Source: Psettodes erumei
Taxonomy: Eukaryota; Chordata; Actinopteri; Pleuronectiformes; Psettodidae
DNA: 64,000 bases
Direction: 5' to 3'
Assembly (NCBI GenBank): GCA_016785225.1
Contig: JAFBJZ010000616.1
Location: 1,966,001 to 2,030,000, forward strand
Shown here one piece after another: positions 1 through 12,328 of this stretch (positions are counted from its first letter, which is position 1; every line of letters begins with the position of its first letter). The notes under the pieces were generated by a model. That model searched no databases. It saw only the letters and a list, made by a program, of their open reading frames with translations, and was not told the origin of the DNA. The position numbers and the translations under genes were made by a program.

Positions 1-2448
1 GTTCTGATTGGACATGTTTAGGTTTTGGAGCGCTGGTTGGACAGAACAGACAGAAGACACTGAAAGATGTTACTTTGAGCACATCTGACGCTTTTCACAT
101 GTTACAGACTAAAACAGTGGATCTATTCATTGAGAAAGTAGCTGGCAGATTCATTGATAGCGGAAAGTCCTGCACTTCGCTGCACATTTGCACTTTCACA
201 TGTTTGGTAACAGCAGAAGGATCAAACCAATCAATAGAGAGGTCGCTGAGGCAACTTTGGAACAACGTTTTGGACCGGCAAGCTGAGAGGCGCGAGGTTT
301 TGCGTGTCAGAAAGTTGTTAACTCAGATACAGCACGCGTTGCTGTGATGAACATCGGTTAACAAAGCGGACTTCTGCAAATACAGTCTCGATGGCCAATA
401 ACAACTGGAGAGGGCCTTAGCTTAGCGAAAAGCAACAGGATGACCTTTTGGATTTGAAAAGACAGAGGGCACGACGTGCAGCTGATCTGCACCTATCCAT
501 CATGAGATGCCAGAAAAGTTTGGTCCAACCAAGATCCAAGAACAGAAAAGCCTGACACCAGAGAGAGTTTGTCAGCTTTGTCTGAAAAATTGCTTTTTTA
601 AAAAAATTTATCAATTGTCAAAATAATTACAGATCCCTTTTTTTCCAGTCAACTTCAAGTCAAATTCAAATTAAACCTCTCATCGCTAGGACTTATTTCA
701 TACCGCCACTACACCAAAAGCATATCAGTAAACTACAATGACCACAATGCCTTAGACAAAAAGTAGAATGTTTCTCAAACTGTCCCTCATCTCCACCTCT
801 GTCCCAGGATCAACCGGAGCCTCATTGCTTCGGTTACACTCCCAGACTCCAGCTCCAGCTCCAGCTCCATCTCCATCCGGAGCTTTATCCCAGCACCAAC
901 AGCGCCTGACGCCGGCTAACTATCGACCGCTATAGGTTAGAAATACCTTAGCACGTGAACTGTGGCATACTTGTGACTGCGACTTGACTGTGACAGGCGC
1001 TCGGCACAGGACACAAAAATAAAGCCAGGGGCCTGGCAGTTGAGATTTGCGTGTGAAAAGGTGTTTGATTTTGCCGTCGACACGTCCGCGGCTTTGCAAT
1101 GGAACCAGCCCGCTGCGTCCGAAAATAGCTCCTGATCAATCAGCTGGCAGACACATATCTGTGCTCTTAAAATGTATAAATGTGCAACGCAGAGGTCGGA
1201 TCAATGTGTGACAGGATTCCAAAAGAATCGATCCCGTCGCGCTCTTTGGCATAACAAGCGCTCGCCATCGGCCCCTGCTTATTTCCTGTGCTTTTGTCCA
1301 ATGGGGCCGTCCGGCGTGGGGCCTGCTGGGAAAAAAAAAACAAAAAAAAAAACAAAAGAACACGCTCTGCCAGCAGAGCAAGGTCTGTGAAGGACAACAC
1401 AGATGAAATGGCAGACGTGCATTATCTGCCCTCCGCTTGGATCCGATGGCGAATTGGTGGCAATCTATCAACCGTCTCACGCTGTTAGCATGTTAGCTCG
1501 CTGCCTGCCAGCCTGCCCCTCCCACAAACTTCCTCTTTCGCTTACTCTCAGCGTGACTGAGAGCGCCCTTATCACGTTCGCGATGCAAGACCTGCGGCGC
1601 GGACGCGGGCGAGCCGGCGTTCGACGCACAAAATGAGAGAGCGAGGGAGAGGGGAAGACAAATAAAAGATGACATGACAACTTCCTGGACTGGCTGCGTT
1701 GGGATTAGACGAGGAAGACGAGACCTTCTGATCAAACCTGTCTTTTCAGAACTCCCTCCCTCCCTTCCCTTCAACCCCAGTTTGGCTGCCGAGGCCGTCT
1801 GCCAGCGCGGCACGACTTCCAGGCCGGCGCTCGAGAACAGCTAGTGTGGTGAAGTGGTCATGACAACAAAAGGTGTGTGTGTGTGTGTGCGTGCGCGCGC
1901 GCAGACAGACAGGTCTGCTGCCATGCTGGACAGACTATCTATGAACGCCTTCCACAGGGTTCACACAGAGGTTAAAACAGAGAGAGGAAGTAAGCGAGAG
2001 GCCTCGCAGTTTGACAAATTCCAGACATCAATCAAACACGCAACGCTGAAGAGACGCACGACGCGAGGTTTCCAAATGAGCCGCAAACGCGAAGCCGGAT
2101 CTCCCCTCGTGTAAAAAAAAAAAAAAAAAAAAATCACGGCGGGCGACGAGACGCTTCGTCTTTACTTTATAGTTCAAGATCTGGAGGTTTGACGCTGTTC
2201 TTGAGTAAATTCGCAACAGGGAAGCGCACAGGAAAGAGCAACAAAATGCTACAACTGTCGCGCAACTGCGACGGCGCTCGAGCAGGAAGTACAACAAACG
2301 CCCGAACGGGAATGGCCGTTTGTACGTTTTGACACTGAACCGCACGAAGCTGCAGCTTATCGCCCTGATTTATCTGTTTTCACACACACCGCTCGTATGA
2401 TGATTTATTGTCCAAACATACGACTGCTCACCGGCCGCCAGCCAATCA

Positions 2449-2560
2449 GGAGCAGCAACGTAACAGCTGGGCGGGCCACGATTGGAGGATATAGCATGAA
2501 GGGCAGGAGAAAGAAGCAGAAAAGGGGGGGGGGGCGTACTATAAAAGAGAAGAGGATAAA
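2449..2560 (+). promoter_or_regulatory. Promoter-like cluster: CCAAT, GC box, inverted CCAAT, TATA
   Basis: On the plus strand, within gnal intron 5, this stretch contains CCAAT (agccaatcagg, about 2449), a GC box (gggcggg, about 2470), an inverted CCAAT (gattgg, about 2480) and a TATA-like box (ctataaaag, about 2539). The spacing is that of a classical polymerase II core promoter. No recognisable gene follows, so it may drive an antisense non-coding transcript or be chance in GC-rich DNA. Confidence 0.35.
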
Positions 2561-3689
2561 AGAAGAAATAAGCGGGCGTCAGTCACTCGGCAGTATTTTG
2601 GATGAAAAAAAAAAGAGTAAAGAAAGTTCAAAACCAGCAGTGTAAGAGCAGCGGAGCCCCACATCATGTTTACTCATGTCACAGGACAGCTGGATTCTCA
2701 GCGCTTCGCGCAGCGTTCTCACCGAGCTCCTACGAGGAACCAAGATGTCCCAGCCTCTCCCCATACCTCCACATCACGCTGCGTGCGGCGCGCGCACAAA
2801 CCCAGGCAGAGCACCGAAAGACAAACACAGGCCCCGGACTGGAGCGGCTCCACCTTACAGATTCATGTGACTCTCCAACCATCACCTGACTCGCTCGCCC
2901 TCCTTTCTATGGAGGCTGCTTTCAGGCAGGGCGGACTCGACCCAGAGTCAAATTTGCGTTGGAGGGAAGGGGAAGGTGTTCAGGAAGAGAGGACAGAGAC
3001 CGTTTGTCTGCGCGCTATACCATCTTTAAAAACATCTCGGCTCCGCGTCACCCGCGCATCGCCGACAGCGAGACAATATCCCCGGCCGCTGATAAAGCGC
3101 GCCTTTTTGACCGAACCCTGAGAGATAAAGGGAGCCAACCTTTGGGACGGGAGGGGGCAACCTCCACGCTGACGTGCTCTCGGATTTACATGCGAATCCA
3201 GAGGTGGAGTCGCGGCGGGGAAGCAGAAGCGGCGCGATCGGCCGATCGCTTTGCATGTCCGAACTTCCTTCTCCGCGCGACCGGCCCGGGCCCCGTACGA
3301 TCTGGGGCGCCGCGCGGAGGCCTCGCTTCCCGCGCCTCGCCACGCCGCAGTTATCAGGATTTCATAACGGCAGTATCTAAAGTATGAAGAAAAATCTTTA
3401 TACAGGCGGCAGCCCAAAATCAGATCATGACCCACATAGCTTTCCTCCAGCCGGACGCGCTGAAATGTAGCGCGATCGCTCCACAGGTAGATTCCGCTGA
3501 AGTGATGAACGCCAACTTTAACTGCGGCGGGGCAGAAAGTCCGTCAATGCAGTTCGCCGCGGCGAAATCTCAAACAAGCAGACGCAAGAAGGTATATGTA
3601 TAATTTTCCTACGGACAAATACAACTGTTGCTTGCCTTGCCCCACCCAGAGTAAACATATCTCAGCCATATTCATGTATGACATGACAC

Positions 3690-3692
<3 letters not shown>

Positions 3693-3725
<33 letters not shown>
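3693..3725. repeat. CA microsatellite in gnal intron 5
   Basis: An uninterrupted CA repeat of about 16 units. Confidence 0.95.
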
Positions 3726-3729
<4 letters not shown>

Positions 3730-3954
3730 GAGCTCTCGCCTCCAGCACGACTCAGAGAGGGCGGACGGGGCAGGGATGCGACAGCAGTTTATAGGCCGCA
3801 AAAGTGAAAGCGGCTCGCTCGCCGTCCTCTCGGCGGAGAACGGACGACGGAGCACGTACTTAAGAGCGAGCTTTTGTAAACCTCCGAGTGTCCGAAGGCG
3901 TACCACGGAAAAAAAAAAAAAAAAGAGAAGCATTTTTCAAAAGTTTGAACTCAC

Positions 3955-5509
3955 TATTGTGCGCAGTCGATGAGCTGGTACTCGTTGGACCTCTCGAAGC
4001 ATGCCTTCACTCCTTCATCGTCCCAGAGCTTCTTTGCGTGATCAAAGAACTCCTGCGGAAAAAAAGAAAATCAAACAGCTGAAACCAGCGCGCGGCACAG
4101 GAAACCCACCTCAACTTGCTTTATGAACGGATGTCAGCCTCACTGAAGCACCACAGAGTAACATTTTGTTGTTGGGAGTGTTGGTTTTCTATCTATACGT
4201 AAAAAAAAATAAAGCTACCCAAAAACTTGTTACGTGGAGCGACACAACGCCACGCCCCACGGCATCGCCCGCATCGCGTTACCCCAGCAACCGCGTCACG
4301 GCGTACGTGTGACGGCCGAGCACCGAGGAGCCTTCTGCTGCTGATCAAACTGAGCGGAGCCCGCGTTGTGCAAACATTTGTCCAGAGAAACTTTCTCCAC
4401 TCAGAACGGCTCCGTCCGGACAAACAGCTGGCGGGAGCGCGGGGGACCGCTCGCCGTCCCCCGGCCTCCCCGCTGATGGACCCCGTCCGGCGAGCCCGCG
4501 CGGGGACGCTCGGCGCGACGCCGTCGGCCAGAAAAACCAGAAACGGTTGTTTCTGTTTGTGTATGGATTAAACAAATAAGACGCAAGGCGCTGACGAGTG
4601 AGCGTTAAAGTTAGTTTCTTTTTCCGCTGCGGACAGAGCGAGGCTAGCCGTTTCTCCCTGCTACCGGGCTTTATGCTAAGCTAAGCGACGCTAACCACGC
4701 TGCATACTAAAAAGGCACTGACAATGGGCTCACTCTCAGGATAAAAAGAAGTGTGAATGATGCCTTTGATTATTGCAGAAGAGATATTAACGGTACAAGC
4801 ACTGTTACGCGTGCTGGAATCTATGAAGACTGTTCAAAAACTGTTCAGAAAAAATGAGGCCTTCTCATAGATGAGCTCTCAGGAGAAGAGAGGGGCACAG
4901 TAAACTTCAGGGCTTCGGTGTCGGTCGGACAAAACTTTGCGCCTCTCTCTCTCTCTCTCTCTCTCAGCTGCGGCCAGATTTGAGTTTCTTATTCACTTCC
5001 TCCGCACACGTTCATCCGACAGTTCCTGAAATCAAACTCATGACTCCCCGGTCACAAGCTCTCCTCTCTACAGCCTAAGCTAAAGCAACAAAAAGGTGGT
5101 GCGCTCGGGCGCCATTCAGTTCAGATAACGCCACAGAAGAGAAAACACGGGGGGGGTTAATTACGACTCCTTAAAATACAAACGTGTAGCCAGCAGTCCC
5201 GCTGTGCAAAATCCATCCATTGGCCTGGCGCTGTAAATGACTATACATAGTCTCAGTGCTTCAGCTGACTTCCTGCTCCTGGACAATGGGGAGCATTATG
5301 AGGGGAGCTCATCTTATCAATGACTGAGACATTTCCCAGGACTCTCTGTATGCCCCAAACAAAGATGATTGGGCTAAAAAATCCTTCGTCGCCTCCTGTG
5401 CACATGTCTTTCAGATGGGCTCCTCTAGCCTGGAACCACCACATGACTCTGCACCCGGCACTGGCTCTGCTCTGCGCTCCGGCTGGGGAGAGGGTGAAAG
5501 TCGCCCCAA

Positions 5510-5546
<37 letters not shown>

Positions 5547-8500
5547 AGCCTGATAAATGATCACATGCTCCGGGAGAGGTCCGCTCAGCAGATCCGGTGA
5601 TTAAGTTAAACATGGAGGACATCCACTCATCCAGCGCACGGAGAAAGTCTCCCGCGGAGAGAGAGGGACATTCATGTTTGTTTACTTTTTTTTTTTGCTC
5701 CACATGAACATGGGCTCACTCTTCGCCCATACGTCCCAAAACGCGACGTGGGCTCGTGGCGTGAGGCGTTAGTTGCTCTCGGCGTAGCGCGGCGCTTCAC
5801 CTGCCGCGCCAAACTCTGGGCTAACAAAGAAACCGGGGCCATGTTTGCTCTCGGGCCTGTATTTGCTTCCGTTTCTGTTGCAGTCACACAACCCCAGCTA
5901 ATATCAGTTCGACTTCGACAGGGCTGATTACATTCTTCTGCTATTCGTTCTCGTCAGCTTCTTACACCAGCGAGGGGCTCGGAAAGCCGGAGAAGGGCCC
6001 GGGACTCGACGGAGGGGCAGAGGGTGGAAGGGGTAGAGAGGGGAGGAAAAGAAAAAAGAAAGAAAGAAGAAGAAGAAGAAGAAGAAAAAAAAAAAAAAAG
6101 TATGGTCCTCGGGGCTCTTTTCCACAGAGGCGTGTGACACTGGGCCTTTGAATAAATGCAGTGTGTGCTGCAGTGCCCTACAGAGGAACTGATAACACAG
6201 AAAAGAGACCAGGAGGGAATTTGCTTTAACACAAGCTTTTTTAACTCTTTCCTCTGCTTCCACCTCCGCTCCATCCCGACGACCCGCCGGACGCCGCCTC
6301 TCCGCCGGCTCCGCTCGGACCCCGCTCTCGGGGGCGAGCCCCGCAGCTTCGGCGTTAATCAAGCTGCTCTGTGCGTGATGTAATATTTCACTTGAATCAT
6401 ATAGGTCAGGCTGACACAGAGTACAAAATGGCCTAAATCTGATCCGACTTGGCGAAACAAACTTCGCGCCAGCAAATGGCTCGCATCTCCAGCTGCGAGG
6501 GGACGCTGGAATTCCTCGGGGGGGAAGTTTTTTTTTTTTCGAAGGGACCTTTGGCCTCGGAGCGAAATGTACAGCTCCAGCCAATAACCTCAAATTCCTC
6601 CATACATATCCAGCCAGACAGGCAGCTCGCTCCTCTGTGCAGCCACAATCCTCTCATTTATTGGATTTGAATAGAAATATTGGAGTTAGATAACAGTCAG
6701 GCAGCAGAGAGAGAGACCTGACGTTCATGGGTTACCTCAATTAAAGAGTACAGACAAATTTAGCTAAAAGAAGAGAGCGGGAGAGGGAGCGACTGTTCCA
6801 GACTGTTCATCTTTCATAATGGGTTCCAAAAACGGAGCAGCCCTCCGTGCCACCCCTTGCCCTACATTACACATCCTCAACTAATCAATTGCAGGAAAAG
6901 CAAACTTCTAGGACTCCGGCTTTTCATCATGTGGAAGTCGAGGCAGCGCCGTGGAGGTGTCAGGCTCTCTCGACACAAAGCCCACGATGATGGGCCGGGC
7001 CCGTGAAGTGACATCACGCAACCTTAACTAAAGTTACACAGTCACGGGGGGGGGGGGGGGGAAATCGCTCCACGTGCGCTAATCTAGCCCCGGTTTACGA
7101 TTGCGACCGCTCCGCGGGCACGGTAACTCTGCACCAGAAGCACAACGGTGGATGGGGCTCAGCAACTGGAGCTCATCTTGCACGGCAACGCGGCAGCAGA
7201 TTGTAATCCGTATCCGGAAGCAGAGGCGCGACTTTTGAGGAGCTCATCCTGGAGCGCACACAGGAAGCACTGCCAGGTCTCAGCGTTCCCAGCAACCTAG
7301 CTCGCGTTCGCGTCGGACGGAGGGGAAGCCGCGCGGCTCATTTGAATGTTGACAGACGCCGCCGCGACTGGCATTTGTTTCCATTTGCATAGACGACCGT
7401 TTGTATCCGCCCTTTTTTTTTTTTTTTTTTTTTTCTCCACGGGCCTTCTGTTATTCCAAACTACTGTAGGAAAAAACGTTTCTGAAAAGGAGGGTTGCTT
7501 TGATGCTAATGATTAAAGGCCATCGAAACTCAGCCTGTCCATCAGCATGTAGGAAAAGGGGAAACTGTTGTCTCACAAAGGTTCCCAGTCATCAAAATGC
7601 ACGCAAATCCAATTTTATAATAAGAATAAAATGTATATATATATATATGTAAAAATCTACGCTAAAGTTACTTTGTAAATACCTCCTGGCCGTGCAACAT
7701 CTGGGCTGATCCTGCTCTTTTGGAGTGGACTCAACGAAAACTGATCACTTCCCAACAAAGACACGTCCCGCAGGACATTTTTACATCACTCAATATCTTA
7801 ATAGACCGGCAACATCGTCCTCAGCAGATCATCAGGCCACGCAGCCCTCGACTGCAACTCTGACCTCTCTCAGTCGCCCCGTCAGATGAGCACACGCAAC
7901 ACCCCGTACCACGCTCGATGTACAGCGATAAAATATCATGGATGCACCAATTCTCATCAGCAGCACAGATCAGACTGGATACAGCGTCATGGCAGGAGGT
8001 ACAGGACTGCATTTAAAACAACAACAGCAGCTCTTAACCGTTAATGTACCTGTAAGACGTTGACCTGTGCAGGAACAGAAAACTATTACGATCACTTGAG
8101 AAGGTTTTTTTTTTTTCGTAAAGAGCAGCAGCCTAAAAAAAAAAAAAAGGCGAGCTCAACAGCTAAAACAATGAGGCGTTTGATCAGTAGGACGACCAAC
8201 AGAAAGCGAACTGGTGTCTGAGCCACCTCTCAGGCAAAAAATACAACTGGTGCGAGGTGTACTTCTCAAATGTGACTTTTTTTTAGCTTAACGTCATTAT
8301 AAATTGAATTATCTCTGATTTTTTTGGACTGCTGGCCAGCCAAAACCAAACCAGACATCTGAACACATCACCTTGGACTATGGCGAGCTGTGACGGACAT
8401 TTTTAACTAATGCCTGATCGTTTTATTGACTTAAAAAAACAACAACCACAATGGGCAAGCAGAGTAATGGATACTGCAATGGCTGCAGCGCTACAGGAAT

Positions 8501-10596
8501 TTTCATCCACGCTGAGCTACAGTCATCTCTCTCAGGGAAGCGTCGGAGGTCAAAGATCGCCGTCGACTCCTTCTTGATCCTGACACCGAAGCCGTTTATA
8601 TGAACTCAGCCCGGAATCAGACTTTGTGCCGAGTTGCCCTTTCATGCGACCGGAGACCGTCCATGTGAGACGCGTTGTCACCTACTGGAAATATTCCTGT
8701 TTAGTTGAGGCGAGGGGCGGCGCCTGGGTGGCGTGTGCGGGAGACACGACACAAATGTCACCGGCACTCCCGTTCGCTCGCCGGGAACCTTCGCTTTACC
8801 CCGGGTGTAAAGTCCGGTTCGCGTCTGGTTCAGTCCGATTCCCATGTTGGCGACCATGTGTACACGTCCTGCAGATAGCGATCTAGAAAAGTTCAGGGTC
8901 GCAGGGCGTGTGAGGAAGCAGCTGTTGTCAAATAAAATGTATTTCATTGTTGCATCATACTTGTCAGGAGTTGCCGTTCCTCTTAAGATTAGGCGCCGAT
9001 GAACTTTGGTTCACCATGACATCATCTTTCCGAAACGTTTCCCCGTTCGACGCGCTTCCACTTTTTAAACCGGCGCCAGCAGGTGAAAGCCGCAGGTTAG
9101 CGATTGGCCGTGTTCCTGCGCTGCCGTATTGGATATCACGCCCCAGTGGCACGACGTGACAATGCAGTGGTGACACTGACGGCACAAGGAAGCCCGAGAC
9201 TGATGACAAGCGCAGACACTCCGAACAGAGCCGCGTTGTTCGCGTCGGCCCGGCCGGGCCTGGGAACGCCGGGACGCCGGCTCTCCCCCCGGCCCTCGCG
9301 CGACTAGGCATCACAGCAGAGCGCACGCCACCGTTACCTGACATTAACACCCGCAGCCATGTGCCCTTACAGAATAAATGGCTGAGAAACATCATGCTAA
9401 GGTTTGAAGCAGCTATGTAGAAACAAGGCTGCGGCGGGGACAAAGCGCAGCCATGTTTTTGACGGCACCGTCAGACCGGACTGCAAGAAGCCACGACTTC
9501 CAATCAACAATGCTGGCAAAAGTCGCTCGCAGTATGATGGAAAAAGCTCCGAACCACGAAAGAAAGCCGTCCCACTTCAGGTGAAGAACCGCAAACTTCC
9601 TAGAAGCTGCAACTCGTCGTCGATTAATAGTTGGGCCTATAAAATATCACAAAATAGCGAAAAATCCCCATCGCTAAAAGGCCCCGGGTAACATATTTAA
9701 ATGTGTTGTCAAAACAAAAGTCCAAAACTAGAAGCCATTCAGTTTGCAGCAACATAAAACCAAGAAAAGTAGCACTGGAAAAACTGGAACTATAAAATTT
9801 TAGCCATTACATGACAAAACTGCTTAGAATTAATTGATCATCAGAAGAATCACTTCAGCTCTAGGAACAAGGTGTGGATATATGAAGCACCAAGCTGAAA
9901 CTTTACAGCTGCTCGGTATCTCAAACACAACACGACGAGAACAGGGATCGCTGTCGAGCACGAGCTCACAGGAAGGTAAAACCTTCGTTTGGTTCCCAGG
10001 GAAGTTCGCAAATGATTAAAAAAAAAAAAAAAAAAAGTGCAAACCTCCATGAGTTTATCTGTAGCACATCTGTATTCATTTGTCATTCCTGTTTGGTGGT
10101 GCTGCACAACCCGGTGTCAAACAAGGAACACTTTCAAAATTATGTAAACCATTATCTACATTTCCAACACATGACCTGGCCCTACTGAATGGCTGATCAC
10201 ACACTGAAAGGAGTCCCATGTGCTCCGACGTGCACACAAGTCCACACGCAGCGCATCTGAAGGAGGAATCCAACCATTTACGAGCGCCGGACGCTGTCGA
10301 TTCCATCACATGGGCGATTTGTCATTTTCATTCTGAACTACCAGAGGGCAAGACAATACGGATTTGGCTTTGGTTTGTGAAAAGGAGAGCTCACCGTGTC
10401 GCAAAAAGGAGAAAATGAAAAGGAAAAAGAAAAGGCAACATGACATCTGACGCCCCTGAGCTATATCACTGAAACCAACACTGCTGGCCATAAAAACAGC
10501 TGTCATCACATACCATCCAACACCCACGCAAACACAAACACACATTAAGAAGGACAAAAACGCACATACCATTCCAGCCCATCTTTCATTGTCTCA

Positions 10597-10627
<31 letters not shown>

Positions 10628-12328
10628 TTGGGAAAACTTCAGGAACATCTTACCTGTGAATAGTCGAAGTCGGAGAGAGGTGCTATGCTTTTGATGTATT
10701 CGATTCTGAATTGGTCCTCTGGGTTGGCTAGTGGGACAGGGGGTATTAAAGTGCTCATCGCAGACACTATAGTCTACAAAGCAGAAGTTGTGAGAGAAAA
10801 CAAGCATTAAGCAGGATGAACACAGGACCCCAAACAATCTAAATCTGACATGTGGGATTGGATTCAGTGAGCACATTTGGTGGTGGTGGGGGGACACAGA
10901 CAAAACTCACCACTATGGCATCCTTCACGTTTTTCCGAATATCTTGGATTTTCTGTTTCTTTTCTCTGTGTGGATGGAGGGGGGGGGAGACAGAGCAGAC
11001 GCGTGAGGACCGGCCGGTTACGAAAACACGGCAAACAAACGACAAGAAGATTTATCAAAAAAAGGCGGTTCTGGGTGAGACGGGGGGGTTACTGCCAGGT
11101 TATTCTGATACAGTACATTTATACATTACAGTACAGGTGGAGGTGCAGGACGGACGACGGTGAAATGCGAGAAGGGGGTCCTTCAAATGCAAAAGTTAAA
11201 AGCATACGATGTGCTGTTTTCTCATTTTTTTATCTTAAAAATACAAGATCGTGAGTCCTGAACTATAAAATCCAGCCTCCTCTTCAAAAACACGACATAA
11301 AGAGGACTGTTTGATACAGTTACAGGACTCTGACATGTACCAGGCCTGTTTAAAATAGACCACTGCTGAGATCAATGCCTTGCGAGGCCTTGCAGCAAAA
11401 ACAAATCATCAATAGGCCTGTGTCGATCACAACCTTTCACCCTCTCACATGAAACAGGAAACAGTGAATTAATTGGCATCTGTGTGACACTGAGATCCGC
11501 CCCCCCCCCCCTCCCGAACACATATGTATGATAACTGTACGTGTACGAAAAAAAAAGAGGAGGAGAAAACAACAGAGAGGGAGAGAGAACGAGGGGAAAG
11601 ATATTAGCTGCTTTGCATGGGATACTGGGCCCAACAGGCGCTGCAGTGCCTGGGGAAAATCCATTCACAGGCTAATATCCCGGCCCCGACAGTGTTCTTC
11701 GTTAGGAGGGGAAGCCGTGGAAAAAAAAAATAAAATAAGCAGGAACGCACACGTTCGTGTCGTTAGCGCTGCTGTTTAATAAGTGAACGGAATCGCACTC
11801 ACTCCGCGTTGAAGCCGTTGACGTGTAGAATCCTCATCTGCTTCACAATGGTGCTTTTTCCGGACTCTCCCGCACCTTCGAAAACACACCACAGAAAAAA
11901 AAAACACACACACACGAAAATATCACCGAAATGACCACAAACGGGGACATCCTGGTTAGCTCCCTTCCCGCCTACCAAGCAAAAATCAAAATGCACACAC
12001 AAAAAAGATAAATGTTTTGGAAATGAAGCCAGTGGATCGTAGGCTCCGGCGGAGCTTCGCTTCCATCAATATCCACCCCCATGACATATTATTGCAAGCG
12101 CTGTCAAATGGGGCTACGTGTTCGGTAAACGAAAGGGACTACGGTTAGCTTACATTTCACATAGCCGAACACAGAGAAATCAGCCTTACCCAGTAATAAG
12201 AGTCTGTGTGTGGCTTTATAAGCTTGTCTTTCCTTTTGCAACTGTTTCTCTATCTTTTTATTAGCCTCTCGTTGTGCCTTTTCGTCGATGCGTTGATCTT
12301 CAGTCTTGCTGTTGCCCAAACAACCCAT
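3955..12328 (-). CDS. gnal: G protein alpha subunit Golf, short isoform, 5' part (exons 1-5)
   Basis: This encodes the stimulatory G-protein alpha subunit that couples olfactory and striatal receptors to adenylyl cyclase at the inner plasma membrane. Exons on the minus strand: 12190-12328, 11803-11875, 10911-10965, 10654-10773 and 3955-4052, all with GT donors, AG acceptors and matching phase. They give about 161 of the roughly 380 residues expected, and the 3' exons lie left of position 1. The protein starts MGCLGNSKTEDQR, with Cys3 as the known palmitoylation site in this family. Exon 2 carries the P-loop GAGESGKST and KQMRILHVNGFN. Exon 4 carries STLIPPVPLANPEDQFR, and exon 5 carries EFFDHAKKLWDDEGVKACF up to the CAQY splice point. 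Exon 1 alone cannot separate gnal from gnas. The XL exon upstream, which resembles the human GNAL long form, decides for gnal. Confidence 0.93.

Larger units (their letters stand above)
1..3954 (-). other. gnal: gnal intron 5 (partial), GC/CpG-rich
   Basis: No exon of gnal or of another known gene was recognised here. The sequence is unusually CpG-rich for an intron, especially 2.7-3.6 kb. It contains a CA repeat (3693-3725), poly-A tracts at about 2114-2132 and 3909-3924, and the promoter-like cluster listed separately. Two short open frames at 75-347 and 421-558 (plus strand) have charged, helix-like translations but match nothing I recognise. Confidence 0.6.

Noticed and set aside
2659..3435. 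Several frames of 100-150 codons in CpG-rich intron DNA
   Set aside because: Long frames are expected where stop codons are rare in GC-rich DNA. No domain or codon pattern was seen, and frames occur on both strands.
3597..3933. Long open frames on both strands across the CA repeat
   Set aside because: They are created by the microsatellite and poly-A tract and have no family resemblance.
5928..6593. 221-codon minus-strand frame
   Set aside because: It contains a long Phe/Ser run from a GAA/poly-A tract and no recognisable domain.
7046..7061. G16 run as a possible G-quadruplex
   Set aside because: A plain homopolymer, unremarkable among many in this genome and with uncertain assembly length.
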